DNA from: Flectonema sp. DT1601
Taxonomy: Eukaryota > Euglenozoa > Diplonemea > Diplonemida > Diplonemidae
Assembly (NCBI GenBank): GCA_964019425.1
Contig: OZ025799.1
Coordinates: 1,178,001-1,242,000 of the forward strand
DNA length: 64,000 bases
Direction: 5' to 3'
Under the pieces are notes generated by a model. That model saw only the letters and a list, made by a program, of their open reading frames with translations, had not been told where the DNA came from and made no database searches. Position numbers and translations under genes: made by a program. This document shows, in pieces, positions 25,001 to 30,670 of this stretch (the first letter of the stretch is position 1; the number at the start of each line of letters is the position of its first letter).

Positions 25001-28000
25001 ACAAACAATCGTTGTATTCAACGTGTTGATTGCAATCCTTTGACAGGTTTGTGTGAACAGTTTTATCGTCCAGAGATGACTCCCTGCTCTGATAACGATC
25101 CAACCACAACACAAGATGTTTGTATTGCAGGAAGTTGTGTTGGAAGAGTTCCTTGTGGAGGATCATTCTGTCCTTTGAGTGAAAAGTTTTGTAAGATTGC
25201 TGTTTGTTTATCTAACAATACGTGTTCTGAAATCTCATCTGAGAATGGTATTTGGTGTACTGATGACAACCCGATGACTACAAGTGATAGTTGTAATAAT
25301 GGATTGTGTACTGGTGTTTCTTTATGTAACTCCGCAAGTTGTGATCTCAGTCAACATCATCAACTCAATTCTCAATGTTATGATGACAACATGAGATGTA
25401 ATCCTCAATCAGGTCAATGTTTAGTCACAGAAAAACAATACCAAACAACATGTACTGACGGTAATCCTTTTACACAAAATGATACTTGTCTTAACGGTAC
25501 TTGTTCTGGATTATTAACATGCTCTGATACACTTTGTGTTACTCACGAGATGTGTAAAATGGCTATTTGTAACACAACCTGTTTTGTGATAAATAGATTT
25601 GATGGTTACCCTTGCACAGATAACAATGAGACAACAGGTCTTGATGTCTGTATGTCAGGTGTTTGTGTTGGAAGTAATCTTTGTGAAGGCAGCAGATGTT
25701 CGATTGAATTATCAGACAGAACTTGTCATCAATCAGCTACGTGTAATCCACAAACAGGACAATGTGAAGCAGTATTATTACCAAATGGAACTACTTGTGT
25801 TGATCACTCAACTGGAAGGAATGGAATCTGTTTTAGTGGTAGTTGCAAACCTGATACCATATGTGGAAGTGAGAGATGTCAAAATAATAATATCAACTCA
25901 TGCTATGAATACGATTGTGGTTTAACTGCTACTCCAACATGCAGATCAATTCCATCTCCTGATAATGTCTATTGTGGTACTGTCGGGAGATGTAAAAATG
26001 GAATCTGCGTTGAGACCGCTCCCGCAATCCAAAACCGATACATCACACCTGATCAAAATACGAACCCTTGTATTGAAGAAACATGTAATCTTGTATCTGG
26101 TGTATGTAGTAGTACAGTCGTATCAAATGGTACTGAATGTTATCAAAATATCACTTCATCAAAACTTGGTACCTGTCATTTAGGAACATGTCTTCCTGAC
26201 GTTAGTTGTGGATCGATGTTTACGTGTTATAATTTATATCTTCAGGGGGTCTTGGGTTCTGAACTTTCAGTTTGCCAACAATTTGAATGCACGTCAGGTG
26301 TTAACGGAGCTTGTGTTCGAACTCCATCACCTCGTGGAACTCTTTGTGGTCGTAGTGGTGAATGCATTAATGGAATATGTGTTCAAAATGGACTCAGCAC
26401 ATGTCAAAGAAGTTGTAAATCAGAACAACCAACAGCTTTGGATTGCATTGCTAGTGATGGAAGTGTTCAGAAACCTGATGGTGAAGTCTGCAACACTTTA
26501 TCAGGACGATGTTATTCAGGAGTTTGTACATCAGAGGTTCTCTGCGGTGATTATAAATGTTTTCCAAATGATATTCAATGTCAGGTAGCAGTCTGTGTTT
26601 CTGGTCAGTGCAGTAGTATTCCTGCTATCGAAGGTAAACCTTGTAATGATTTCAAAACAATCACAACGGGTGACAGATGCATTGCAGGTAAGTGTATTGG
26701 GATCGATCTTTGCAGAAATGTTATTTGCTCGGCGACAAACAATTGTCATTTTGGAGGAACTTGTAATCCCTCAACAGGATTGTGTAGCTCACCTAGAAAA
26801 CCAACCAACACAGAATGTGATGATAACAATTCAGAAACCCCTTCTAGTTATTGTTTGAGTGGAATTTGTGTTGGAGTTATCCAATGTGGTATTCCTGCTG
26901 TGTCGTGTCAACCAACTAGAACGAATTGTTTTAAAATCGAGTGTCAAGGAAATGGTTGCGTAACAACCCAACAACCTGATGGTACTCTTTGTGATGATGA
27001 GAACATTCAAACACAAAATGACACATGTAATAGTGGTCTCTGTTCTGGTTCGATTATTAATTGTGCGACTTCAGTTGGAATTCAATCATCGAATATATTA
27101 TCTCAGCAATGTCAGGTGGTCTCAAATCCTGAATCCGTTTCTTGTAATAATCAAATATGCACGGATCTCACATGCTGTCAAACATGTGTAAACTATAACA
27201 CAAACGTATGCAAGTGTAGAGCTCTACAGCACTATCCTAATCAAATAACATGTCCAGTAGGAGGATGCAATGCAGCAGATTGCTGTAGTAGTCCGATTGC
27301 CATTTCCAACATAACTCTTGAAACCACTCTCACACTCGAACAGTTAAATAGTCAGATGACAAAACAAAAACTAATTTCTGACATTCACAATTCCTTATCA
27401 TCTCTTGGTACTGATCGGTACATGATTGAAGATACTTGGAATGGTGTTGTCGTTGTTGGTGTTTCTGGGTCGGTTTTAAGATTTCAAATCGCAAGTAGAT
27501 TATACACTAATAATAACATCTTTACGAACCTTGTTAAATTATCACTTGAGAACTCTATTAGGAATGGAAGAATACTTTCAGCAAGAAGGGTCCTCTCAAC
27601 CAGCAGCATTACATTAGAAGAGCGTGAGGGTCAAAATCCAGTAGTGTTGGTATCGATGAGAACGACTACAGATGCTGAAATATTTTCAAATCCATTGCGG
27701 TCATCAGAATTGTCTTCTTATAAATCACAGTTATCCTCATCGTTAGATATAAGTACAGAGTTGATATCTGCATTTACTGTTGGAGAGACAACTCGAATGC
27801 CACCACAAACTCAAATCACTTATTCTGTTACTCCATGCGCATTCTCTGCAACAGAAGCCAGATTGGATGTACAAAAGAAACTCCAACAGCTGGTTGCGGA
27901 TTTGTCAAATGTTTTGGGGATAAAATCATTTACCGCATCGGGTGTTAGTGGAATGTCATTCCAAGCAGTTTTATACATTTCTTTTACACCTGATGTGAGT

Positions 28001-30670
28001 GGTGTTGTGTCGGAGTCTGGTCCGATTACGACAGGACAGCAAACAGCAGTTGTTAGAAAGTTTTATAGTGATCAGAGATCGACAGTGGCTTCATTCTTGA
28101 TTTCTGGAAGTGGTGGTGTGGTCACTGATAGTTGTGTGGGTGAGGTAGACACTGCTGAGTTTGAAAGAAATAATGGTGTAGGGACAATGTATTATCAATA
28201 CACAATATCAGACACAGTTGGTATCCATCTAAATAGTGATTCGTGGTCTAATTCTATCAGACAAGTTGTTAATCAGAAAAGATCACAAATTAATATCGGT
28301 CAGAGTTTTAAACTCTCAATCATACATCATGAGACTGAACCAGTCACCGATTCTTGTTCATCTTCACCTTGTAATTGTGGACAGCGTTGTAGAACTGTTT
28401 CAAATCAAGTCTTTAGTTGTGAGTGTCGTCATCCTCATTTTAGTTCTTCGTCTGAGATAAATAAATCAGCGAATTGCTCAACGAAAACAAACACTCTTTC
28501 GACATTATCTGAGAGGACGTCGACTTTATCTCAGTTAACCCCGGAACAGATTTCCCAAACGGCATCTGATTTCGAAAATATAACAAGACAGTTATCACTG
28601 AATGTTTGGCATGGTGATGGCAGATGGAGACAAGACGCACTTCAGATAGCAAGACAGCTGTCTTTTCATCAGAATAAAAATATTTCAATAGAATCTGACT
28701 TAATAAATGTGTTACAATACATCTCAGACGGAACTAATAGTTTATATACTCAATGTTGTCTTGGGTCTTCTACTCCTACTTTTGTAAGTTGTTGTGGAGT
28801 CGTAACGAGTGTGAATGACACGTCTTCAGTCTCAGCAATGATTACATCCATCGCTGACATTATGTTGAGAGCATCTCCTCAACAAGTAACGTCAAACACG
28901 ATGATCACATGTGATTCAGAGTCTTGTGTCGATATGTTGAAGGATTCCTTTTTAATGAGAAGAAACACCAGCCTATCCGCACAGCTGTATGTGGGTGTTT
29001 TTCATAAATTAGCTTCTTTGAGATGTGTTTCGAGACAATATACGACATCTGAAAGTGTTTCTGAAATGGATACGACTAAAATATCAACCATTGTAATCCA
29101 ACCAGTTGGGAATGTTGGAACTGTTGTAGATGAAAGAATTATATCTCTGAACTCAACAACAGGATTAGAACTATTGGTAAGTCATTCCTCAGGTAGTAGT
29201 TGTGTTGAAATCGTATTAATACCAACGGGGTCTCTTTTACATTCAAGATTTCAGGGATCAGGATTCCCACATTTAACACCAATGAACTCAATCATCTCAG
29301 TCGGAGTTGAGGGTACGATACCGACTGCTGTTTTTATTCAAAACAGAGGTCCTTCAAGTCAATGGATTCCAACAGCGCACGATACCTTTTCAACATTGAC
29401 ATTTAACAGTGACACTTCTGATTGGCAACCCAGTACTGGAATTATCTCATCTGTGACACCACTCTCTGTTAGTGGTCAATATTTCAATCAAATTACATCC
29501 CAACAGCGATCAGTGGTCGTTCTAGCTGCAAATTCTACGAAATTATATTCGCTGTCGGGATTCGAACTTCCGGATGATTATGATTGTTTTCCGTGTATTT
29601 CTTTACCGATTGTTTGGGGACTCTGTTTTATATTATTAATTATTTGCTCACCTCCGTGTATTTCTATTGCGTCGAGTATTGGATTCCCGGATTGTTGTTC
29701 TCGTCCGAGGGAGAGTTTTGCAGGATTCAGAAACCACATGTGGATACAACCGTTTTACTCTGAAACAGTCTCTGGTGATGATGATGATGATGACGATGAT
29801 GATGATGAAAACAGTCAATCTCGATTAGTAAAAAGTCAAAAACTTTGTCATTTTATAATTCTATGTTGGTGTCAAGTTTCAATATTCTACCCGACATCTA
29901 CCAAGTGTAGATACTCATGGAATGTTGACACATCGAATGTTGCAATCTACGGAATTGTAATCGGTTTCATATCAACGCTGATCACACAACTACCAACGAT
30001 CGTATCAAAAATCCAAAGTAATAAATGGATTTTTTATATTCCAACGATTGTCGTATCGTTTGTTTGTATTGGGGGATCAGTTTTAATGTACGACAACACT
30101 GATGAGTACAACACAACGGAACAGATTGATAGATATGTAACAGTGTTTGGTATCGCATTGGGTGTTAGTCTGGTTGTGATTGAACCTGTTGGGAAACAGT
30201 TGTTGTATTGGATTGGTTTGGTTATGAATAAATCAAAAAAAGTAAAAATAAAAACACAAGAATTCCACCAACCAGTTCCTTCCGAACATTACGATGAAAG
30301 AGAACTAGTAAATCTTCCTGTAGAAGATTATTCAGGTGAGGTTGTTCGCGAGGTGATGCCAAGACTATATCAGGAACCTTATAGCACTTCAAGAACACAA
30401 AGTGTATTGAACTCTGGTTCTCTTGGTAATCGTCATAGCAGCAGGTATACACCTGTTCTTGATGTTTATGGTGATTATGATCAACAAACGAATCCTCTAT
30501 TTAACGATCCTCATTTTTCAAATTTACGCGCACCTCCACCAGCGCCATCTGGTAGAGGAGTGCTACTCAGTTCACTCCCAACTAGTCACATCTCCACGTC
30601 ATCAAAATATAATAGACTCTCTGAGAATAGAGATAATAAGTTGTTTTCACAATTTGGGGTATGTTCTTGA
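7028..30670 (+). CDS. Giant modular Cys-rich surface protein with polycystin-like membrane region
   Basis: One unbroken frame of 7880 residues. Residues 1-19 form a signal peptide (VLLLLLMFSVVVGQ). Eight cadherin-like repeats of about 250 residues fill about 30-2000, each closing with VNDPP-type sequence (near 145, 408, 676, 914, 1157, 1407, 1649, 1891). A sushi-like Cys region (about 2030-2238), CxxxxCC units (2238-2475) and about 70 Cys-rich repeats (2475-6690; CDDGNPTTINDxCxxGxCxG) follow. Next come two more CC units, a region of uncertain fold, an EGF-like module (about 7110-7145) and a further extracellular stretch. Four or five membrane segments lie at about 7523-7733; NHMWIQPFY and the spacing around an Asp10 run recall polycystin-1. 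A tail of about 150 residues with NPLF ends the protein. It is probably an adhesion or sensory protein of the surface or flagellum. The last three codons may be intron read-through (see 30659-30853). Confidence 0.88.
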   Translation: MKPSAHVLLLLLMFSVVVGQPTAVVTNIMIAEDDPARNINFLTGIRDMNSCGTGQGTCQLEISNIASSDIRYRTIINSVPPSTVLSATTGCSNTSPCSAVISLTLRDNQNTNGVPLVVTFDIISRPQSGGTAVSSSFQMSITITSVNDAPESSPIVGTVFTFSSYPQPASTNPNVLEVENFATVVRVAPSTAADEDGQILCGGASCPCTVTLLSGASVLSSSPGIELGSYTPIATAPVSGTLRLQLQRPIRGDFPRRMRLSCSITDNGIPQGINQFNPIEIIVTGISIGTVSPTTSCVEDSDCLISNFIPSITDGNGGATRFNPQNWISITSTETVRLNEIISQNGFVPIHNPSSGCDGGCASDLRILTLANKNTFINNVNTPIPLSITVFDNLGNSASPQQTLLSVISVNDPPLYSLSPIALSRLVANYSDVSSVGFPEFTFSQMLMNIQAGPDDELVFQSVRTSDQRPCEVSMPRFQSIDASVVLFDEIPIIQISGSDGSLSFRLRSDLINQLSLFSSSQDNYLLVNINCRLFDSQLGMTTVDQLTVAIIPPNSPPFASCSPGNNCVLSVVEDSVNVTLSNVMELSPRSLFGTASDWESFQTIEIVNCDFNSNLIDFFNITIHQPVVVSSDNYTASIEISLIPNIVNGNGTFSCTVNDSLGLESTFSGEIVVTSVNDLPYYVFGSTSIAVDASNLVSQNVSNIVRDVTAGIPPSGSSNEDNQVVCGNSGICICSVSSGTEIFTSIPTIILESNSPTVSSPTSGVLNFQLSGVLGIATVTCVITDSEGASSTTPLITITSIQQGIVWNFDRAGVVCVEDVSPCVISGLISNLNTIPTQTSVITYSSQVTSTDSRFSQLISSSSLQGVGLSDLRLTLFDNQNTESQSSVVLVITISNNLGNSFSREINFDISSVNDPPIFTPTTAVSVVGIQLQGAGELIFTNTPLVSSVSDVDGPDSEIQLSCESTNVISQVVFFKSNFTIAVQFDYDQLLLFYEQSGRPGFPLLVDITCQATDSLSGSSTVTSRLSITTGKTAFKIEPMITSVEDQGPVVIDNFIKNGTDNKLLARSATSPFDSNMVWYSLTSTDVRWGIVGNGIFMTLPRLELDQTTRTSATLTYETSPDKNTGTTPIRFLVTLTDTTGDQSDPVECFLSVIPINDNPVVGNKDTIERDGLNTSTLNGFLFGLQQQVPNLLSGIFSGPTTAVDELQSDSITPMGISQSCISRSVSGRITSESEIIINQNTATLIFTIEEPLPGRYPIRSDLSFLCQINDTAGGTTTVSIPVHIENGPPTWSPSSNPLLTYEDGSVIAVQPLNDFTVVVFSNFIQNLNGEDDFNSDWEDVMITNSTIINSAMVVNRNCDSGFQPLCTADLSLSLNKNQYGTSNISIAIRTVGGLSHTRNIEVNVENVNDPPSINIISITSFTFNRVAYSAHTIREIGTSVTPGPDLFDYINDLSCIVSNQFLFAVQPVLSLEDDNSTLSLSFTFSDVLVLSESQLSSNVYCSISDAFGSTTSLGSSFTLSVIPLSNIIIMNSPVNEVVCYEDGRQFPVNDQTTPLPCFIQDFVRILNFNGDLFSDPEWSVIGLSGGSEMLINNASLTRLPTVQQPTSDLSLRLVENASGSLWLSVFVRDRPTGRTSQTLFFKVTVLSVNDFPIIMLNSKYLNGIPSANMLSYQLDDFLELAVPGPSDEEITQNVTGECNGIPTSVFSSQPEIVIANRVGRLMFSVIEIDIPNDVSISCYFNDNNKTIPSTPMLRTDLGRIPINPSISFTIPSSVRCFEDLNCHVPNFVSNLRDRNSGLSEFTNPIYSFNSTDDRFSNLRMYLTGRISPVYCTSSNNCDLDLVVESTLGSNTDLYTNSGLVSGSDPIRINISISDVSGRITTMEFSVIIIGNNDLPSYVQSVYEIVIENPQTLLVFPRSDQIIDNLLPGRQQSLSEAGQILCNGQPCLCQSTNTIIFENRLNPVLRLSDYSPAGLVGASGLLEYTFDRTVLSGVVGVQKSIVRCNIIDSVNPNRIITVETTISLVESREQVCGPVVLPSSATLSSSCRNGSFLTSISDPSCTSQCLPGFQLQTPFTGTFSCPAIAGSGIACDPNTCTVAPVVSGIDFSYVSCIGNRTGDVCTVECPVGFVKSDTVRDDELEFELQCNNQGRIINRLNITRICESVECPAVFKFGMIPGGNCTSNSIKNDSSCQIQCDTGFITTTIVSPHQRHTLNSSAYCQVAPQSGTTTLFYNINCTKSCEEYICPSQMSQLPNPELASCPSGICTSSMCCLELCSSFDCVSGRRMLPKINSNGIVCTSTSGCTEEECCDQTCASSFVSDCGIGFTLNDNLNQINCNSTTCTISQCCRSTCDNTAFTYCLPGSGYSLKSGSSSIPCGGPNPQTDCDIAVCCNPTCCRDVEICIRSTSSLVLAAGYESISCPSGTCVESDCCEVSCQNYVCDASQGLTLRDDHQAIGCSFSSGCASSDCCIDRCQGVTCTSVSTCHLPGTCDPTTGTCSNPLTSDGTTCSISTRAGTCSSGRCIATASSIPCGSSSCTDIGQTCVTTRCQDAATGTCGTEVVTVGSSCSDGSFGTVNDICTAATCFGYNTRDYQPCRARSECHEASIVSGVCIHTLKTDLSTCNDQDSTTINDRCLSGKCIGDKKCLRTCKPVPCRISECNPETGLCSYTRIQSDNTICGVSVDEVCISGECVNRNCSCCEQSRSQCLSISCEGNCVQNIIRNGEACTPQQFNDSSFEYYCQQGECRMNVTQVTETFHQCRGLQDGVLCNDQNPTTFPDYCNNGLCIGLDICSRETCPIRECHAIPTCELSQSWQQIASLINPTNIYKISLSDLMLNSSSELQFHTCRYTPVGDNIRCRGGTCLSGICRRELTCYNTTCVTTRSECRNIKCSDAVMECVEENLIDGTQCSIGNCLSGECVSSQAGIVSPCLIAVCERQLRLGLCELPVCSESGCSSITKLNNIPCDDNNDRTYSDKCQSGVCIGQRTCLSNCDRICRANVTCDGISGTCSSQPSPDGSVCITRRSEPGSCQDGWCYPTRQCSLTTTVIPVIENCISVQCYDSSCCDSGCAYTPTPNSICNDNNDATVDDRCIFSEQLNKYYCSGRELCQNKICWPTNSCELQGLCNPLTGECEKREVSDGMPCDDKNVTTIRDACYRGTCIGDDYCTTHCVSQNPCLVAVCSPEELLDADRCVFLPKNGTSCDDLNPNTLNDTCDNGFCSGTINCIPTGGGLLQVCKSTQCHTPSCNSNGQCTLIPSSFNVQCNPNNAASSIPSQRFFGTCISGSCNEDNDYCNGINCVSRSTCTVARCVGYRFNPSNRGSCEAINLPDYTECFNPTANKDGLCLFGTCVVSPTNLTITTQLVPEHRCSMSDNCTDFNVLTKNDSCQSGGFCAGGISCGNTTCVRQSQCHNTFCESNVCIQRISQDFSHCIDYNNNTISSHCRSGVCIPNDRCQGVFCQSLITGESDQNNSYACVKPSPFLVNSSEVILNTITQNTIPGICDSSTGRCVDLFKLTIPVQEGTACNITDQGGRSMMGACRRGRCILNSVIEIIEPQTCPHESIICNNIIGVNCSEVRPVSDGTPCSDYSPFTSSGSCQNGVCISTDSCEGVTCVPSSDCHHQGECAFGVCTTPTVSDYTDCGNNFFTNTDDNNITQSWCVSGICRPKITNPCTSCTQPDAAVLQCYSVVQNRCDNRTGVCEIIPKPINTICDDFDSDTDTDICVTQSTGQLKCLGSITCNGQRCQNSNQCLRPYCSGNICTSIPVENTIRKQCDDGNPLTRNDICINGECTGELICDSSTCGSDTDCQISVGCLFGSCVRHNKPDFTNCDDGISTTARDHCRNGLCVGIQISVAIEDGCPLTRSSCQSPNQFIRNPISSNTADYCSENPLPDLIVCDDNNPDTVMDTCDDGVCVGVLYCPEMCKSSSACKKPVCRSGVCTLIDLPDGTMCVDYNQQTGEEVCMSGVCVGNHKCVSDLCQPESQCHIKGSCQLDKCTTPIAPDGTPCDDGNPTTTMDICTRGICVGQPRCTTSSSQCNQIGNSLTNCLTTTLSQNCTIGSPVCVTQPTPDGGSCNDQNTLTVNDTCYSGVCVGLIPCGNQVCSSQGICQNPICVSSNQCGLSPKPDNTPCYDGNDTTINDICVSGRCVGTSLCQDKDCPERECFESGCDINTGDCFLKVRPNKTPCNDNNQNTFDDMCDDGICIGTAFCSNSNQCTTTSSSSSSSSCILSSYCNQFSGSCEISYIANGTECVLNNNASGVCESGVCSQQVDLPCSDNCSTTITQCIVNNCYGDVCSSSYATIGTACNDHIDDTMNDRCTSHGLCSGRVLCRDSSCNPQSQCHYSGTCDSATGVCSNPQKPDLSPCDDLNPTTVRDSCLNGICVGIPQGGLCNNVICGVNTLSCRESIGICNPQNGICEYAIRSDGQQCDDSNSISLSDRCHSGVCVGTVPCLENCESLSWCMIAVCRQSRCQMIPKLDGTQCDDSNPLTQNDICTSGTCLGQVPQCMTTTYECNTTTVCINKLTTITTTTVTNSLHGTPCDGGDSTTTGSACSFGICIGFNKCLLYRASEKCDIRKQCSYTTTCDSETGSCREILLPDNTDCDDGNVLTISDKCFQGHCRGELIQTTCPTCRSSSQCHIASCENSVCTQTQAPDGFQCNDLNPSTINDRCTSGICIGTDLCQGISCVETSNSFSCFESSNTNCYNGVCYYEYSPSDKVCDDLLSVTTTDVCTPGGCGTTTQCGNQLCTSSNPQCHYSLCQNNICVEIQKPDNTECYIPTTVGRLYSYSLPAVGTMECQSGICVSTSKCFGVFCSSLTQCHLPGVCLESSGECTNPTKPTTACDDGNPTTINDVCTNGVCQGRAPCDGISCVDVTNGGIQSCYESQGRCNTTTSLCEYNQKPDGTVCDDGNTDTETDICRSGVCSGTLICSSSTQTNQCTPDMYQNNECLRPSCSGSSCVILTLNGSLCNDKDPNTANDICSTTGVCRGVPLCDNILNTCTPLSDCYRSECTFGRCRQVMLSDGMMCFGGQCQEGVCRIGNCPLGNCQQRRCSSTVEDSPCDDGNPITINDRCRNGFCIGESRCNSVTCTSLSQCHERGSCNPQTGRCSTPTSADNTPCDDSNPTTVIDVCTSGTCSGQLQCLREPSPCSPPSECKEVNCGSDGRCLIRNKYDHSSCRSPNFECLGGTCIQKNRCSGVVCTPSDSCHSTGSCDPETGYCSDPLLGEGTPCVVGNYTSTCSGNGVCIRKNNCSSVATPGGCHTNTRCKTVRCTTEGLCVIENEYNFTKCNDGNPETINDNCINGICVGTNLCNGHTCGSDNQLLCMSSSNSCNRLTGLCEQRQPLQDGSTCTDYNTATVHDSCQAGSCVGTTTCSGETCKPSDQYCMTSTCSDSDGCGYVQLPNGVACDDYNQFTTTDRCLNGVCVGINLCQNVTCSLPTDSNTTCFDSTTCDYQTGKCLTIPKPDMTFCKHQNAESGVCIRGLCSPLLKCDSQLRTTPVECPEISVVSSLHPCIINTCPGIDTNTCIQRNQLDGVSCLINNPQTGGILGPGFCRNGVCVSSITQDRTCRAGQCRSDQCQDSTCDVRTGNCQIVNKNQHEQCDDGNSGTTTDSCVGDGSCQGETICNGQSCGFNSQCSTYECKNGICITTNKPSGTPCNDNLSETMTDSCNGEGTCVGISICSFLSCNTFPLLDCNSAPFCDVSLQRCLYTPLTDYTSCGNSTGICMGGSCLVNSTQNCGTVEHCAPTNPQCETVSCVNSNCVQIPKLNGTACTDYNPNTLFDYCYEGRCIGIDLCENVTCPEVRCQINNFCQHHTGTCYYIPMTDGSSCNNNNKCFSGVCLSEAAPQCGSSGVQSTCPKPNDVRCQDAICHQNGTCILSNKFDGTPCDDLSQFSVDDKCVSGQCIGQQLCNNRFCDNQDFGGSLNPCNTPSICNYTTGGCISSCNSESLQCKNAQNGTTCTDNNPSTINDKCVSEICIGSNQCDDITCDNSIITNNRCIQRVDCNPLTGLCEQFYRPEMTPCSDNDPTTTQDVCIAGSCVGRVPCGGSFCPLSEKFCKIAVCLSNNTCSEISSENGIWCTDDNPMTTSDSCNNGLCTGVSLCNSASCDLSQHHQLNSQCYDDNMRCNPQSGQCLVTEKQYQTTCTDGNPFTQNDTCLNGTCSGLLTCSDTLCVTHEMCKMAICNTTCFVINRFDGYPCTDNNETTGLDVCMSGVCVGSNLCEGSRCSIELSDRTCHQSATCNPQTGQCEAVLLPNGTTCVDHSTGRNGICFSGSCKPDTICGSERCQNNNINSCYEYDCGLTATPTCRSIPSPDNVYCGTVGRCKNGICVETAPAIQNRYITPDQNTNPCIEETCNLVSGVCSSTVVSNGTECYQNITSSKLGTCHLGTCLPDVSCGSMFTCYNLYLQGVLGSELSVCQQFECTSGVNGACVRTPSPRGTLCGRSGECINGICVQNGLSTCQRSCKSEQPTALDCIASDGSVQKPDGEVCNTLSGRCYSGVCTSEVLCGDYKCFPNDIQCQVAVCVSGQCSSIPAIEGKPCNDFKTITTGDRCIAGKCIGIDLCRNVICSATNNCHFGGTCNPSTGLCSSPRKPTNTECDDNNSETPSSYCLSGICVGVIQCGIPAVSCQPTRTNCFKIECQGNGCVTTQQPDGTLCDDENIQTQNDTCNSGLCSGSIINCATSVGIQSSNILSQQCQVVSNPESVSCNNQICTDLTCCQTCVNYNTNVCKCRALQHYPNQITCPVGGCNAADCCSSPIAISNITLETTLTLEQLNSQMTKQKLISDIHNSLSSLGTDRYMIEDTWNGVVVVGVSGSVLRFQIASRLYTNNNIFTNLVKLSLENSIRNGRILSARRVLSTSSITLEEREGQNPVVLVSMRTTTDAEIFSNPLRSSELSSYKSQLSSSLDISTELISAFTVGETTRMPPQTQITYSVTPCAFSATEARLDVQKKLQQLVADLSNVLGIKSFTASGVSGMSFQAVLYISFTPDVSGVVSESGPITTGQQTAVVRKFYSDQRSTVASFLISGSGGVVTDSCVGEVDTAEFERNNGVGTMYYQYTISDTVGIHLNSDSWSNSIRQVVNQKRSQINIGQSFKLSIIHHETEPVTDSCSSSPCNCGQRCRTVSNQVFSCECRHPHFSSSSEINKSANCSTKTNTLSTLSERTSTLSQLTPEQISQTASDFENITRQLSLNVWHGDGRWRQDALQIARQLSFHQNKNISIESDLINVLQYISDGTNSLYTQCCLGSSTPTFVSCCGVVTSVNDTSSVSAMITSIADIMLRASPQQVTSNTMITCDSESCVDMLKDSFLMRRNTSLSAQLYVGVFHKLASLRCVSRQYTTSESVSEMDTTKISTIVIQPVGNVGTVVDERIISLNSTTGLELLVSHSSGSSCVEIVLIPTGSLLHSRFQGSGFPHLTPMNSIISVGVEGTIPTAVFIQNRGPSSQWIPTAHDTFSTLTFNSDTSDWQPSTGIISSVTPLSVSGQYFNQITSQQRSVVVLAANSTKLYSLSGFELPDDYDCFPCISLPIVWGLCFILLIICSPPCISIASSIGFPDCCSRPRESFAGFRNHMWIQPFYSETVSGDDDDDDDDDDENSQSRLVKSQKLCHFIILCWCQVSIFYPTSTKCRYSWNVDTSNVAIYGIVIGFISTLITQLPTIVSKIQSNKWIFYIPTIVVSFVCIGGSVLMYDNTDEYNTTEQIDRYVTVFGIALGVSLVVIEPVGKQLLYWIGLVMNKSKKVKIKTQEFHQPVPSEHYDERELVNLPVEDYSGEVVREVMPRLYQEPYSTSRTQSVLNSGSLGNRHSSRYTPVLDVYGDYDQQTNPLFNDPHFSNLRAPPPAPSGRGVLLSSLPTSHISTSSKYNRLSENRDNKLFSQFGVCS
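7110..13110 (+). repeat. Eight tandem cadherin-like repeats of about 250 residues
   Basis: Each protein repeat opens with an EDxxC or EDG motif (CVEDSDCLISNF, CVEDVSPCVISGL, CFEDLNCHVPNF), has a mid-unit CxxxD strand (SCSITD, TCVITD, YCSISD) and closes with VNDAP/VNDPP/NNDLP. The closing motifs lie near bases 7461, 8251, 9053, 9767, 10497, 11248, 11973 and 12698, a spacing of 238 to 268 codons. The VND ending is typical of calcium-binding cadherin-like domains of bacteria and protists; calcium binding here is inferred. Confidence 0.75.
13742..14450 (+). repeat. Tandem CxxxxCC modules, N-terminal cluster
   Basis: Six or so units of about 35-45 residues, each ending in a doubled cysteine (CTSSMCCLELC, CTEEECCDQTC, CTISQCCRSTC, CVESDCCEVSC, CASSDCCIDRC). 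They directly precede the long CDDGNP array. The module occurs again at 27100-27300, so it brackets that array. Confidence 0.7.
14450..27060 (+). repeat. About 70 tandem Cys-rich CDDGNP repeats
   Basis: I counted about 70 closing motifs of the form DxCxxGxCxG (INDRCLSGKCIG, VMDTCDDGVCVG, TTDRCLNGVCVG), an average of about 60 residues per unit. A full unit reads roughly C-x3-C, CHxxGxC, P-x-TGxC, PDGTPC, DDGNPTT and DxCxxGxCxG. Units differ in sequence and some lack the DDGNP half, so the array is old and diverged rather than freshly amplified. A short (ATC)n microsatellite near 19680 encodes a Ser run. Confidence 0.8.
27061..27300 (+). repeat. CxxxxCC modules, C-terminal pair
   Basis: Two units (CTDLTCCQTC and CNAADCCSSP) resume the doubled-cysteine module after the CDDGNP array, just before the region leading to the membrane segments. 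Confidence 0.6.

Noticed and set aside
14450-27060. Regular repeat array as a CRISPR or satellite
   Set aside because: The periodicity is in the protein (Cys spacing), not in identical DNA; the frame is open throughout and units diverge at synonymous and replacement sites.
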